From contig CM041115.1 in assembly GCA_023079485.1 (NCBI GenBank), positions 28,386,826-28,450,825 of the forward strand: a DNA stretch of 64,000 nt. The letters run 5' to 3'. Of this stretch, positions 36,910 to 48,229 are shown piece by piece (positions within the stretch are counted from its first letter, which is position 1; the number at the start of each line of letters is the position of its first letter). The notes beneath the pieces were generated by a model. The model did no database searches, had not been told where the DNA came from, and was given only the letters and a program-made list of their open reading frames with translations. The position numbers were made by a program, and so were the translations under genes. The DNA comes from Archilochus colubris. Lineage: Eukaryota > Chordata > Aves > Apodiformes > Trochilidae.

Positions 36910-38144
36910 GACTGCCTCACGCCGCGGCAGCGCTGCCCGAGACCCTGCGGCTGCCGGACCGGGCAGCGGCCCCCGCAATCCCCGCGCCACCGGCCCCGCC
37001 GCCACCACACTGACGCCTTCCCTCGTCCCGCTGTCCAGCGGCTGGGGAAGGAGGGCCGAGGCACACGCTTCCCCACCACCACCACCACCACACCTCCGCC
37101 TTTCCCGGCGTGTACTATCGATGGGGGGAGGGCTTACTTGCCGGCGGCCCCTCAGCGGGCCCCAGCGCACATACAATAGCTCCGCAGTGGGGAGAGAAGG
37201 GGGGGACTCCGACCCCTCCCCTCTGTCAGGATAGAGGGTGGATGCCGACAGGGATCCCCCGTGCCAGGGGAGGGCGGGAGCCCCCAGATCCCAGAAGTGT
37301 GGGGGTTGCCAGGCAGCCGAAGCACTGCAGGCTCCGCTGCAGCTCGCCTCCCGTGGCTTCCCGGCAAGCCACTCAGGCAGGAGGCAGGGGCGGGACGACA
37401 GGGACGCCACACCAGGGTGGAGGGGGTGGCGCAGGCCAGACACGCCGCGAGTGGATACATAATGTCAGCCCCGGGGGAGGGGGAAAGGCTGGGCTGGGAG
37501 CGGCGGCTCCGGACCCGACTCCCCCCACAGCGACTCCCTCTGGCTCTGCCCGGTATTGGGCCGGGCCAGGCCAAGGGCGGCGCAACGCGCTGCGCTCTTC
37601 CCCTCCCCCCCCTCGCCTCCGCTACTTGCTCACCTGCCGGCGGGACAGGGGCCCGGGGGTGCCAGGCAGGCGGGCGAGCGGCCGGCCGGCCCGAGGGGGC
37701 CAGCGCTGCAGCCGCTGCCGCAGCCCCCTGCTTCGCCGGGCCACTCAGCTCCTCCGCAGCAGCGGCGGGAACGGCCGCTCCCCTTGTCTCGTTTGCCCCC
37801 CTCCGCCGCCACTGCCTCCTGCTCGCCTCTGCCACATTTGGATCCCCCTCTCCCTACGCGAGCTCCGCCGCCAGGATAGAGGCCTCCTCACCTTCCTGCC
37901 AAATAATGAGCCACCGCATCAAGCCGTTCAAAACACGGGGCCCGGCCCCGCCCTCCTCTTCCGCCCGGCCCCCTCCGCCAGCGCGCGGGCGCACTGCGCC
38001 TCCCGAACTGCGACAGGAGAGGAGGACGCACTCCCCCGCCCCGCCCGCCGACGCCGATTCTAGGGCGCCTGCGCCGTCACAGCCGCCGCCGGCAGCTGAC
38101 GCTTGCGGTTCCGCTGATGCCGCCGCCACCGGGCTGCTACTCAC

Positions 38145-38245
38145 CCTAAGGGCCGTCCCGCGCGCCGCTCCGGAGCCTTCCGGCGGGCGGACAGACGAGG
38201 GAGCGAGCGAGCGAGCGAACGGACGAACGGACGAGTGCCGTGCTG
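38145..38245 (-). other. Candidate SPIN1 non-coding exon 1 (3' part)
   Basis: The donor AGG|GTGAGT at 38145/38144 has the best consensus of the minus-strand donors in the island. The sequence before it on the minus strand is GC-rich with a GCTC-type repeat, typical of a vertebrate 5' UTR. The transcription start is unknown, so the right boundary is only nominal. Confidence 0.4.
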
Positions 38246-38480
38246 CTTGGGAACACGGCCTACCTGGCCCTGGGGCGGCGGGCGGCTCTCGCGCCGCCCC
38301 GCCCGCTCACGCTCCGCAACGCGCCCAGCGCCGCCTCACGGGCGGGCCGCAGCGGCGGGGCCGCGCACCACCGGCGCCTCCTCCCCGGGCGGGACTCGGG
38401 GTCCGGCGCCATGGTGGGTGGTGTGCGTTTCCCAGTGGGTTTCAATGTTGTCCCCGGTCCTCTTCCGACCCGCGGGTACT

Positions 38481-39411
38481 GTTAAAGTGATCTGAGAAAG
38501 TGGGGGTGGTCGTATTTCTACAGAGAAGCCAAGTAGCGTACAGGCTCTCAAAGCCATCTAGCATTTCACCCGATATGTAAGTAGGAGGCTCTTGATCGTG
38601 GTAATCGAAAGAAAAGCAAAAGATAGCACTTTGCACTACACCTGTGTTACTGTCGCAAGGGAGAGAGGCGGACACTGAGATGAAGGAGCAGTTCCTTTGA
38701 AACCTAAAAGGATTCCTGTAAATCCTTGTGTTCTTGTCCCCTGTGGAAAAGCGAAGCAGAAAAGAGGGTTGGGATCACTGAAAAAAATTTTATCTGAACA
38801 AAAGCACTGATTACGTGCTCTCTTCGTAGTCCTGTTGAACTGGGTACTCCCAGATTTTGGCTTCCAGTGGGCTGAGAGACAATGGCTGAGAGGGAAGCTT
38901 ATGGAAAACCTGCAAGTATTTAGAACTGTTGTGCAGCAATCACTGCCCCACGGATAGATGTCATCTTCAGAACCAGCAGTGCTAAATCTGCAGAAACCTA
39001 GAGGATAAGCAGGAAGAAGATTAACTGTCATGGAAAAGCTTTTTTAGTTAATGAAAATAACGTGAGTAAATTTAGTAATGCGGATCAGAACTTTTCAGAG
39101 GAAGCTCTGCTTAAGACCACAATCGTAGGAGAGAATAAAGTAAAAACTATCTGTAGACATTAATACAGTGCTACCAAATCCTACATCAGCAGTTTGGTAC
39201 ATCATCCAATCAAAGGGCCATTCACACCTTAAGACTGACAGCAAAATGAGTAACAGTAGAATTCTGCACTCCTCTGTTAAGTAATTTGTTTAACAGTGAA
39301 AATGTGTGAACAGCTGTGGCCTGATCTGCCTCAATGAATCAAATGGGAACTTCTTCAAAGTAAAGCTTGGCAAGCATAGTACCATAACATGGTATGGCTT
39401 TTCTATTACAT
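38481..39411. other. Upstream flank of the CpG island
   Basis: Unique sequence with falling GC content. No exon with convincing splice sites was recognised. It could contain the start of a divergent transcript, but nothing in the sequence decides this. Confidence 0.4.
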
Positions 39412-40053
39412 TGTCATGATTTTAGCCACTAACTGCATGACTCTGTTACCCGCCCACTACCTTCCCAGAGGAACATAGGAAGGGAAAGGAGAGACAGACT
39501 TTAAGGAATAGAGAAGGTTTAATGGAGTATGCAAGGACGTAGTAATAATTATGGTGATTGTGAATTACAAATATGTAAATATGGAGCCTGCGCTGCTCCT
39601 TAGTTGGTAGCTCCTTTCTGTACAGAAAAGTCCCACAGTGGGCCTGGCAGCAGATGGATGTGCCTGAGTCCAGGGTCTCTGTGACAGTCCAAAGGAGTCT
39701 TGGAGCAGCTGCACTGGTCCTTGGGGAGGCAGAAGAAGGTGACCTATCTTCATGAATTATGTTCTTTGTTGGAAAAAAATCCCTAGCAGCACAGGTAAAG
39801 ATGGCAAACAAACAAAAGCAAACCTGGCCATTCCACCAGCCTGAGAGGCCAGAAAAGGCTTTTCAGTGGACATTTTATACTGAGCACCATGGGAAGAACA
39901 GAATACTGTGATTGTTCCTTTTTGGGTCATCTGGCCCAACTTTTCATAGTTTCCTCCCTCACACACATGTAACTGTCACATCACCAGGCTGGCATCCTAG
40001 GTGAGCTCAGGTTAGTATGGCCACAGGCATACTGCTCCTCTCAAACCAGGACA
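39412..40053 (-). mobile_element. Solo LTR, family C (minus)
   Basis: Termini on the minus strand are TGTCCTGGTTTGAGAGG and ATCATGACA, the same end pattern as the ERVL-like family A. A TATA motif (minus GTATAAAA) sits in the middle. Related pieces occur at 48230-48772 and around the provirus at 53433. No clean target duplication was found, so the ends are provisional. Confidence 0.7.
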
Positions 40054-40202
40054 ATCCACACCCGATTCCTTACCATGTTTAACTATAGACAATATAGTTA
40101 TAATACAAAAATTTACATTATACAATTACACAGTTGTACAATTTGAGATGTAGCTTTCTCAGCCAAATTTCCCTGTAGTACACACGGAACCTTATCCTGC
40201 TG

Positions 40203-40642
40203 TGTTGACACGGAAGTCGCGGACACTGCACACGACCAATATGATCAAGCAAATGCGACTTCATTGCCAAGATAGTTCAGTTTATATATTCTTTCTGGCT
40301 CTTGCTCATATGTAATCTACTTGTTGATTGGTTAGTATATGCTATCCAGTGCCTAAAGCAATAATTCCATTGGATAAGGTCTTCTGATAATACAAAGATT
40401 CTCTCTGCCAATATTCTATCTTAAATGCTGCTTTCAGTCACGTATACCCAACTTTATTCTGCTTTTTTGTGCTTGCTTCATCAGGCTTTAACAACTTTGT
40501 TCCTTTACTACATCCTTGAGGCCTGCTGTGCTTGTAACATCCTTGAGGTTTGCTACTTGCACAGGCCTCTCATTCACAAATGAATAGTCCCATTGTTTCT
40601 GGATTGTTCATTACGTGTCCATTGCTTTCTAAATATCCCACA
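40203..40642 (-). mobile_element. Solo LTR, class II-like (minus)
   Basis: 440 bp, on the minus strand starting TGTGGGATATTTAG and ending CTTCCGTGTCAACA. It is flanked by CTGCTG and CTGTTG, a 6-bp duplication with one mismatch. The 6-bp size suggests an alpha/beta-type (ERVK-like) integrase. A TATATAAA motif is on the minus strand near 40288. Confidence 0.75.
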
Positions 40643-40669
40643 CTGTTGCATCACCCACCATGTGTGTCA

Positions 40670-41250
40670 CAGAGCTGCAGAATAATTTTGGTCAGAAAAG
40701 TCCTTAGAGATCATTGAGTCCAACCATTAATCTGGCTTTACCAACTATTACATCTAACTGTACCAAGTTCAGTGCTAAACCATGTTCCTAAACACCCCAT
40801 CTACATGGTCTTAATCACCTCCAGGGATGGTGGTTCAACCTCTTCCCTGGGCAGCCTGTTCCAGTGTTTAATAACCCTTTCTGTAAAGAAGTTTCCTCTG
40901 ATACCTAAGCGTCCTGTGGCACACCTTTGAGACCATTTCCTCTTGTCCTGTTGCTTTTCACTAGTGAGAAGAGGCTGACCCCCACCTCCCTTAGACCTTT
41001 TAGGTAGTTGTAGAGAGCCAGCCTCCTTTTCTCCAGATTGAACGATCCAAGTCCTGCAGACACCCCTCATAAAGCTTATTCTCCAGACCCTTCACCAGCT
41101 TTGTTGTCCACGACTCCCCTCCAGCACCTCCACAGTGGGAGGCTTAAAACAGAACACAGTATTCGCGTTGTGGCCTCACTAGTGACAACTGCAGGGGGAC
41201 AATCACTTCACTACTCCTGCTGTTACTATTTTAAGTTACCTCCTGAAACA
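40670..41250 (-). mobile_element. CR1 LINE fragment, 3' end
   Basis: The plus strand starts with the reverse complement of a CR1 tail (gaataattttggtcag, then gagtccaacc). It passes 'cacctccagggatggtgg', 'ctgggcagcctgttccag' and the 'cctcttgtcctgttgctttt' region. About 580 bp. Confidence 0.85.
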
Positions 41251-41369
41251 CAAGGAGGCAATGCTGAGGAAGGAGACATTGTTTTTTACAGGTTTGTGCA
41301 AAACTGGGTGCTTAGTGGAGTCACGCAGGTCAAGCAAACTTTCCTTATGAAACAAGGCTTGTTTTATAC

Positions 41370-41600
41370 ATGAAAAAATGCAAATTTAGCTTATCTACTA
41401 AATACACCAATATTATCATCTCAATACTTGTCTGGCAAGTTCTTTTGTGAGAAGGGTGTCCTTCTCAGTAAGCTTAACTACTCATTGTTATTGGTTACTT
41501 GTGACACCCATTTCCTGTGGCCACAGGCATACACATCAAGATAAGCTGATCAAGCACCCCCTTCCATTGATCATGCTGGCTTGTCTTTTTTGGCATCATT
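41370..41600. repeat. Direct repeat copy 1 flanking ERV debris
   Basis: About 220 bp running from 'gcaaatttagctta' to 'ttgatcatgctgg', repeated at 42925-43140 in the same orientation with roughly 10% difference. Possibly LTR-derived, but termini could not be fixed. Confidence 0.7.
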
Positions 41601-41649
41601 TCCTCCCTTAAAGACTTGTTTAAGAATATCCTTTAAGTAAATCTACTTC

Positions 41650-42190
41650 TCTCATCAAGTACATCAAGTTACTCACCCAAATGCTGAGCAACACTTACAG
41701 CTCAATTCTAGAAATAGACATAAACAAAGAAAAGCTAGCAAGATTATTATCAATAACATCAACAAATTCTTGAGCCAAAGACTTAATTCAGGGAACCAGG
41801 AAATTAACCATATCCAAACCTATTCGATTCCTAGAGGTGCATCATCCTTGAATTTCTTGTAGGATTTTAGTCTGTAGCCAAATTTCATTTAAATTTGGAT
41901 CAATTCTCCCATTCTTACCTGTGTATACACAACAGCTGGTATTAATCTCCATGCGTAGGCCTCTTTGAGAGGCTAACATCTCTAAAGCCATCCTATTTTG
42001 TGTATCTGTTTTTGCAGCTTTTTCTACCTCTTCTTGTAAAGCAAAGACCACATCAGAAGTTCTGTTTCAAACTCATTCTAAAAGTGAAGAAATTTTCATG
42101 ATGACCTTTTCTAATTCACGTACTCCAAGCCAGGGAATAAACCGCCTCATGAAAGGAGTGAAAATTTGTGTGTCTTTTAAACCCTTTGAA
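41650..42190 (-). pseudogene. env: Retroviral env TM-subunit remnant
   Basis: The minus-strand frame 41842-42051 holds a heptad-rich helix, then LQ-type QNRMALEML and a CC pair, the layout of a gammaretrovirus-type TM ectodomain. The first cysteine of the usual CX6CC motif is not seen. Downstream lies a Leu/Ile-rich membrane anchor with a cysteine-rich tail. Upstream codons are broken by stops. It is a relic, unrelated in detail to the env at 4767-5846. Confidence 0.75.
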
Positions 42191-42717
42191 GGTCTTTAAC
42201 AACCCTTTTAAAAGGTTATCTGAACCATGGACTCTGATCCTCATCATTTTATCTTTTTATTACTGTGATATTTGGAGGCATTGCTCTGTATGTACATGTT
42301 CCTGACTAATTCACAAGTAGAGCCTTTACTACTTTGTTTTCACATAACCAATACCATTCACCACCTTTTGGAACATTCTGATAGCCATCCTGCTGGTGGG
42401 TTTTTTTTGTTTGTTTTTGTTTTGTTTTGTTTTTTCTTTTTTCTCTCGTTTCTTTTGTTTCTTTGTACTGCATTGACCAATCACACTACAGATAATGGCT
42501 GAAAGATGGGGATCCCAGGTATCTCCATTTTGAAAATAATTTACTCCAGGATGTTTTAAAAGAAATTGGCATCCCTACTAAGGGTCCTACATTATTACTA
42601 TGTTTTGGAAAATAGTCACACACCCAGCAATGTGTTTAATTATCTATTTTCCTCTCTTTTCCAGTGATTTCCAAGTAAAGATTGTGATTCCAAGAATCAA
42701 AAAATCCCTTCTGATTC

Positions 42718-42905
42718 CCTTGCTTTCCAGTTGTGCTGAAAATCGATGCTTCAATTGTACTTAAATGTCCCTTATGACTAGTAATCACTGCATGTGCAGC
42801 TTCTCTAATAAAAATCTCAGTTATGTGTGTGGATTGCCTTATTGCACATTGGCTTATGGACTTTGCTTTTGTGACAATTTCAGAAAAAACTTAGTAGCTG
42901 ATTTG
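42718..42905 (+). pseudogene. ERVL-like integrase fragment, plus-strand arm of inverted repeat
   Basis: Plus-strand sequence matches the reverse complement of 43722-43910 at roughly 85% by eye. It shares 'actgcatgtgcagcttctcta', the 'ttatgtgtgtggatt' block and 'ttgtgacaatttcag'. The translation keeps a CDNF-xx-NLVA segment that aligns with the integrase region in the other arm. Confidence 0.65.
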
Positions 42906-42924
42906 GCTCATTTTATACTCAAAA

Positions 42925-43140
42925 AAAGCAAATTTAGTTTATCTTCCAAGTACACCAATATTATCATCTCAGAACTTGCCTGGCAAGTTCTTTTGTGAGA
43001 AGGGTGTCCTGGTAAGCTTAACTACTCATTGTTATCTGCTACTGGTGATACCCATCTCCTGTGGCTACAGGCATTCATATCAAGATAAGCTCATCATGCA
43101 CCCCCTTCCATTGATCATGCTGTCCTCTTTTTTGGCATCG
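42925..43140. repeat. Direct repeat copy 2
   Basis: Second copy of the 41370-41600 segment. It runs straight into a CR1 fragment at about 43140, so one boundary was created by insertion or deletion. Confidence 0.7.
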
Positions 43141-43390
43141 CTTCCACCCACACTGTTTCAGATACACACCAGGATGCCATTGGCCTTCTTGGCCGCTGGT
43201 CCCACTGTCAGCTCATATTCAGCTGCTTGTCGGTCAACCTCCATATATTCTTCTACACCTAGCACCTTTCCAGACACTCTTTCCCAAGCCTATAGGATTG
43301 CATGGGGTTGTTGTGGCCCCGGTGCAGAATCAGACACTTTAGCTTGTTAAACTCTGGACAAACTGGCCTCTGCCTACTGATCCTGACTGT
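43140..43390 (-). mobile_element. CR1 LINE fragment
   Basis: The reverse complement of CR1 RT sequence is recognisable from 'caggatgccattggccttct' through the 'ttgtggccccggtgcag' region. About 250 bp, between ERV pieces. Confidence 0.7.
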
Positions 43391-43915
43391 CCAGGGCCTT
43401 GAGCAGACAGCCATGTGGAATGGGTTTGCCTTTCCCAAGGGATGAAGAAATCCACGCAGCCTTTCTCAACAGGTTCCTTTCATGTACAACGGGGACTTTA
43501 TCCCCTTCTACTTTATGTAACAAATGTGAGTGGGCAAGGCTAGCGTGATTCATCAGTCCTCTGGTATTGACTAGCCAGGTGGCTTGCACTAAAGTTTTGT
43601 CCCAGTCTTTGAAAGTTCAACCTCCCATTGCTTCAAGGGTGGATTTTAGCAAGCGGTTATGACTTCCTGGAATCTGGTGCATGATAAGGGATATGATAGA
43701 CCACTCCATACCATGCTGTTTGGCCCAATAAGCTACTAAGTTGTTACTGAAATTGTCACAAAAGCGAAGTCCATAAGCTAATCCACACACATAACTGATA
43801 TTTATATTAGAGAAGCTGCACATGCAGTAGTTACTAGTCATAAGTACAACTGAAGTATCAATTGTCAGGACAACTGGAAAGCAAGTTTTAAAGGCATTCC
43901 TGAAACTGATGGAGG
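43374..43915 (-). pseudogene. pol: ERVL-like integrase C-terminal remnant
   Basis: Minus-strand frames read WAKQHGMEW and NRLLKSTLEAMGG (43617-43841), then LVNTRG and DKVPVVHERNLL (43374-43589). These are the end of the integrase core and the C-terminal domain of ERVL-type pol. The frame is broken between the two parts. The catalytic residues are not all present. Confidence 0.75.
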
Positions 43916-44079
43916 CACAATTGGAAATAAGAAATTAACACATTCATTTTTCTATATGCCAGAATGCACCCTGCCATTTTTACAATTTGATTTTTTGTGC
44001 AGAATGCTCAAGTAACTTTTTCTGAGAACTCTGTGCAGTTACGTATTTCTCAGAAAATATGTAATGTATTTAGCTAACA

Positions 44080-44585
44080 GAGGTATTAACAGAGGCATCT
44101 TCTGCTGAAGAACCTGAAAACAACGTTCCTGACACAGTGACAAAATCAGTAATTTCTCTGGTATGAGCTTTGAAAGAATGAGGAGGAAGGACCATGACCT
44201 CTGTTAAGATAGAGTTAATACCTGGAACTCGTCCAGTAAGAAAGAAACAGTATCCCATAAAATCAGAAGCAAGGAAAGGGTTGGAACTATTAATTAACAC
44301 CTTCTTAAAGGTGGCTTTTCCTTGCCACACCAATTGGGCTAGGTTGAAAGATTATCTTCTGTCTTTGTTGAGGATTTTCTTATCCCATCACAGGTACCTG
44401 AACCAACAAAGTCCTCTACCTTTGCATTTACTCATGCATCACTTCCAACAAAGAGATCAGTGGAAGGGACACTATACTGCCTTTCTGACCATCTACATCA
44501 CACTGAAGGTGCTTGGGATCCAGTCCTTGATCCATTACACCAGAGTGAAGAATGCTTCTCCTGAGGAATAGCAGACATTAATGCC
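44080..44585 (+). pseudogene. pol: Gammaretrovirus-like pol remnant: RT start joined to integrase end
   Basis: The plus-strand frame 44194-44571 opens with a conserved RT N-terminal motif (PVRKKQYPI, then ARKGLE). After a break it has the extreme integrase C-terminus (GHYTAFLT, TLKVLGI, IHYTRVK). Most of pol between them is gone. Orientation is opposite to the neighbouring ERVL and env relics. Confidence 0.75.
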
Positions 44586-45027
44586 CACAGAAGGACGCAA
44601 GAAAAAACTCTCTAGAAATTAACTTCAGTTTATGAATTGTGCTGGGAAATGAGTAGTACTTTTTTAGAGGTCAACAGCCCCAGGGACTATGAGTATTATT
44701 CTGTGTGGTAACTGTATTTAGCTTAGTGGTTTTACCTTATTTATGTATAGAATCAAAGATAATCAGAGGTCATGCTCATCCAAACAGTATGGGTCTGTTG
44801 AACTTGACAATACAAATACTAATGACTAGGAACATATGCCATGAACACACCTCACGTGTCTTGGGAAAAGAACATGTACATCAGCTTGGCTGAAGACAAG
44901 CATGAAGTTCAGCTGCTGGATTTGTACTCATTTCCCTGAACACTGAGAACAAGGGATACCTATGATTTGTGGTTTTGTTCCTTTCTATATCTCCTGGACC
45001 AATCTGGATAAACACAACCTCTAATAT
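44586..45027. other. Unassigned, probably trailing ERV sequence
   Basis: No recognisable domain. It follows the integrase end of the plus-strand remnant and may be decayed env. Confidence 0.3.
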
Positions 45028-46640
45028 AGCTCAGAATCAAAGAATCGTAATGGCTGGAAAGGATCTCTGAGATCACTGAGTCCAACCAGACATCAAATGA
45101 AAAAAACCCCCAAAACCTACAATCAGTCCCTAGAGCATGCCCTGAAGTGCCACATCTACACATTTCTTAAATACCTCCAGGGATGGTGACTCAACCACCT
45201 CCCTGGGCAGGCTGTTCCAGTGCCTGGCCATTCTTTCAGTAAAGAAATTCTTTCTAATATCTAATCTAAACCTCCCCTGCTACAATTCAGACCACTTCCT
45301 CTTGTCCCCTTATTATTAGCTTGGGAGAAGAGGCAAACTCCCACCTCCCTGCAACCTTCTTTCAGGTAGTAGAGGGCCATGAGGTCTTCCCTCAGCCTCC
45401 CTGGATCCTCTTTCAGGCCCTGGAGGGGTGTCACATTAGCCACCCTTCAGTCATCTGGGACCTCTCTTGTTGACAAGGATTGTTGATGAATGATGGAGAG
45501 AGGCTTAGCAAGCTCCCCCACCCTCAGCACTCTTGGGTGAATCCCATGCAGTCTCATATACTTATGCATGTCTAGGTACAGGAGCAGATAATTAACTACT
45601 TCCTCCTGGGTTATGTGGGGGTTGTTCTGCTCTCTGTCAGTATCTTCCAACTTAGGAGGCTGAGTACCCTGGGGGTAGCTGGTGTGACTATTAAAGATGG
45701 AGGCAAAGGCAGCATGAAGTATCTCAGCCTTTTCCTCATCTTTGGTTGCAATGTTCCCCCTGCATCTAGTAAAGGATGGAGATTCTCCCTGGCTCTCTTC
45801 CTATTGCTGAGGTATTTATGAAAACTTTTTTTTTGTTGTCAGAGGCCAAGTTGAGCTTTTGAGGCAAAAGCCCAGCTGATTTTTCTCTCTGCATAACCTC
45901 TGTGCTCCTTGAATTGCCTGTCCCCTCTTCCACAACTGGTAAACGCTCCTTTTTTTTTGCCTCAGTCCCATCAAAAGCTCCCTGTTCAACCAGCCATTTT
46001 ACCCATCCTTTAATTTTGTGACTCATGGAGACAGCCTGCTCCTGGGCCTTTAACATTTCCTTCTTGAAGAGTATCCATCCTTCCTGGATCCCTTTCCCCT
46101 TCAGGACTGTCTCCCAAGGGACTCTCTCAACCAGTGTTCTGAAGAGGCCAAAGTCTGCCCTACAGAAGTCCAAGGTGGAGGTTTTGCTAACCTTCCCTTT
46201 ACATCACTAAGGATTAAAACTTAACCAATTGATGATCACTGAGCCAAAGACATCCTTTGACCACCACTTATCCCACTAGTCCTGTATTTGTGAACAGGAG
46301 TTCCAGGAAGGCACCACCCCTGGCCGCTTCACCTACCAATTGTGTCAGGAAGTTATCTTCCATTCACTCACAGAACCTCCTAGCCTGCCTGCTCTCTGCT
46401 AGAAAAGACTTCCAAGATCATGAAGTCCAGCCTATGACCTAAAACTACCACATCTGCTACACTACGGCTGGTGATCATGAGACCTTAGCCAGCTGCTTGT
46501 AGAGTACTTCATCTGCCTCCTAATCCTGTTTGGGTGGTCTATAACAGACTCCCAGCACATTATCTTCCTTATTTGCTTTCCCCATCATCCTTACCCATAA
46601 ACACTCAACTTTATCATCACTGGAATGGATGGAACTTTAT
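45028..46640 (-). mobile_element. CR1 LINE copy with internal deletion
   Basis: The plus strand begins with a reverse-complement CR1 tail (aatcaaagaatcgtaatggc). The thumb region runs to about 45430, then jumps directly to upstream RT/endonuclease sequence (45440-46640). Most of the RT core is missing. About 1.6 kb; no intact frame. Confidence 0.82.
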
Positions 46641-46641
46641 G

Positions 46642-47810
46642 GAATCATGGAATGTCAGGGGTTAGAAGAGACCTCCAGTGTTGGGAGTTTTTGGAAGAAA
46701 ACGGACATGTGAGCAATCCTGACTATTTAGCTTTAGCCAGAGTGAGCTGAGGGCCTTGAGGCCCAGCTGCAAGGTTATTAAAAGATCAGCTATGTGCAAA
46801 AGATAAGGGAGTTGTCATCAGAAAAGAAGAATAACAGGATGGGAAAGCATCGCATAGACAGCACATAAACAGTTGTATTTTACCAGTCCTGAGCCCCTGA
46901 GAAAAAGAAAGTTACGGCAGATAAAAAGTTGTAAACAGGATGCCTGCAATCAGCAAAGCAGGACAAGGACGATAAGCAGCTCCCAATCGCAATACGACAA
47001 CAGGTGTGTGGACAGCAACACTCAACCAATCAACATGAGCCACGAAGATGCCAAGACCATATAAATGTAACGCTTTGCTTAATAAAATTGAGCTTTGTTG
47101 CTAACTCATATTGAGTCGTCTCTTTGCTCCGCAAGCCTGCCTCCCCACTCCAGGGATCACCTAGTCCAACCCTGCTGCCAAAGCAGGATACCTAGGGCAG
47201 GCCACACAGGAACACATCCAGATAGGTTTTGAAAGTCTCCAGAGATGGAGACTCCACAAGCTCTCTGGCCAGTCTGTTCCAGTGCTCTGTCACCCTCACA
47301 ATAAAGAAGTTTCACCTCATGTTGAGGTGGAACTTCGTATGTTCTAGCTTAAACTCATTATTCCTTGTCTTATTATTAGGCACCGTTGAAAAAAGGTGAG
47401 TCTCATCCTCTTGACACACACCCCTCAGGTATTTATAGACATTAATAAGATCCCCTCTTAGCCCCAGTTCTCTGTCTTTCTTCATAGGAGAGTTGTTCAA
47501 GTCCCTTAATCATCCTTGTAGCTCTTTGTTGGATTCTTTCCAGTAGATCCCTGTCTCTCTTGAAATGGGCAGCCCAAAACTGGATATAGTATTACAGGTG
47601 TGGTCTCACCAGGGCAAAGTAGAGGGGAGGAGAACCCTAGATCTGCTGGACACTTTCCTTGATGCACCTTAGGATACCATTGGCCCTCTTGGCCATAAGG
47701 CCATATTGTTGACCCATGGAGAACTTACTGTCCATTAGGACTCCAAGATCTGTCTCCATGGAACTGCTTTCCAGCAGGACCCCCTAATACCCCCTTTATC
47801 CCTGGGCTCC
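46642..47810 (-). mobile_element. CR1 LINE 3' end, split by a solo LTR
   Basis: A second CR1 tail starts at 46642 (ggaatcatggaatgtcaggg), is interrupted at 46678 by an LTR, and resumes at 47148 with 'ggatcacctagtccaac' after the duplicated CTCCAG. It then runs through the thumb region to about 47810. Confidence 0.88.
46679..47147 (+). mobile_element. Solo LTR, class II-like (plus), inside CR1
   Basis: 469 bp from TGTTGGGAGTTTTTGG to CTGCCTCCCCA. It is flanked by perfect 6-bp duplications CTCCAG (46673-46678, 47148-47153). TATAAA is at 47060-47065 and AATAAA at 47081-47086, giving a compact R region. Interruption of a recognisable CR1 gives independent proof of its ends. Confidence 0.95.
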
Positions 47811-48229
47811 TCACTGGTGGTTTTTATCCCCTTCCTCCTTCTAGTCTAATTTAAAGCCAAGAGATTGGAACTGGGGACAGACCTGACATCCAAAAGGATG
47901 ACATCTTGCTTGGATTTACTGAAACATAGAATTGGATTATTTTTTAGTTCCAAGACTCAGTAGATTGTTAAAAAAATTTGCACAATTAGTAGTCATTTTT
48001 ATATTAACACTTGTGTGCTTATATATAGTTATGCAATGCACTTCAAATACTGTGTAGCCAAGTTCTGTTCTCAAAAAAACCTCCAAGTCTTAAGAAGGAG
48101 AAAATGCAATTGGAATGTAATAAAATATTATTGAGAAAAAACCCTTCAAGCATGAAAACATAAGTAAGACATAAATTAATGAAAGTTTAAATATATATGT
48201 CTCAAAGGAGGGTCTTGATGTCATTATTA
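47811..48229. other. Unassigned AT-rich sequence
   Basis: No gene or repeat recognised; lies between a CR1 and an LTR fragment. Confidence 0.35.

Larger units (their letters stand above)
3346..38144 (-). other. SPIN1: SPIN1 intron 1 (inferred extent)
   Basis: This is the interval between the exon 2 acceptor and the most distal good splice donor in the CpG island. It would be an intron of about 35 kb, plausible for SPIN1, whose first exon is non-coding. It holds a whole provirus, three ERVL-type LTRs, four CR1 fragments and long AT-rich unique sequence. The right boundary depends on which of at least three minus-strand donors is used. Confidence 0.6.
36540..38480. promoter_or_regulatory. SPIN1: CpG island, probable SPIN1 promoter and first exon(s)
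   Basis: About 1.9 kb of very GC- and CpG-rich sequence stands out sharply from AT-rich flanks. It is the only such block in the window and lies upstream of SPIN1 exon 2. Minus-strand donors seen are AGG|GTGAGT (exon end 38145), CAG|GTGAGC (exon end 37634) and the weaker CAA|GTAAGC (exon end 37138). They suggest alternative non-coding first exons. The island also contains a purine-rich GA tract, a CG/CA alternating run and a GAGC/GACG microsatellite. It could be bidirectional. The long open frames across it reflect lack of AT-rich stop codons, not genes. Confidence 0.8.

Noticed and set aside
38411..38485. ATG in good context (plus) and a mirrored ATG (minus) at the right edge of the CpG island as gene starts
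   Set aside because: Short frames without a convincing donor or recognisable protein. Kept only as a hint of a bidirectional promoter.
36532..38490. Long open frames on both strands of the CpG island (up to about 400 codons)
   Set aside because: Composition effect: GC-rich DNA lacks stop codons. Frames overlap in all phases, are low in complexity, and have no recognisable domain.
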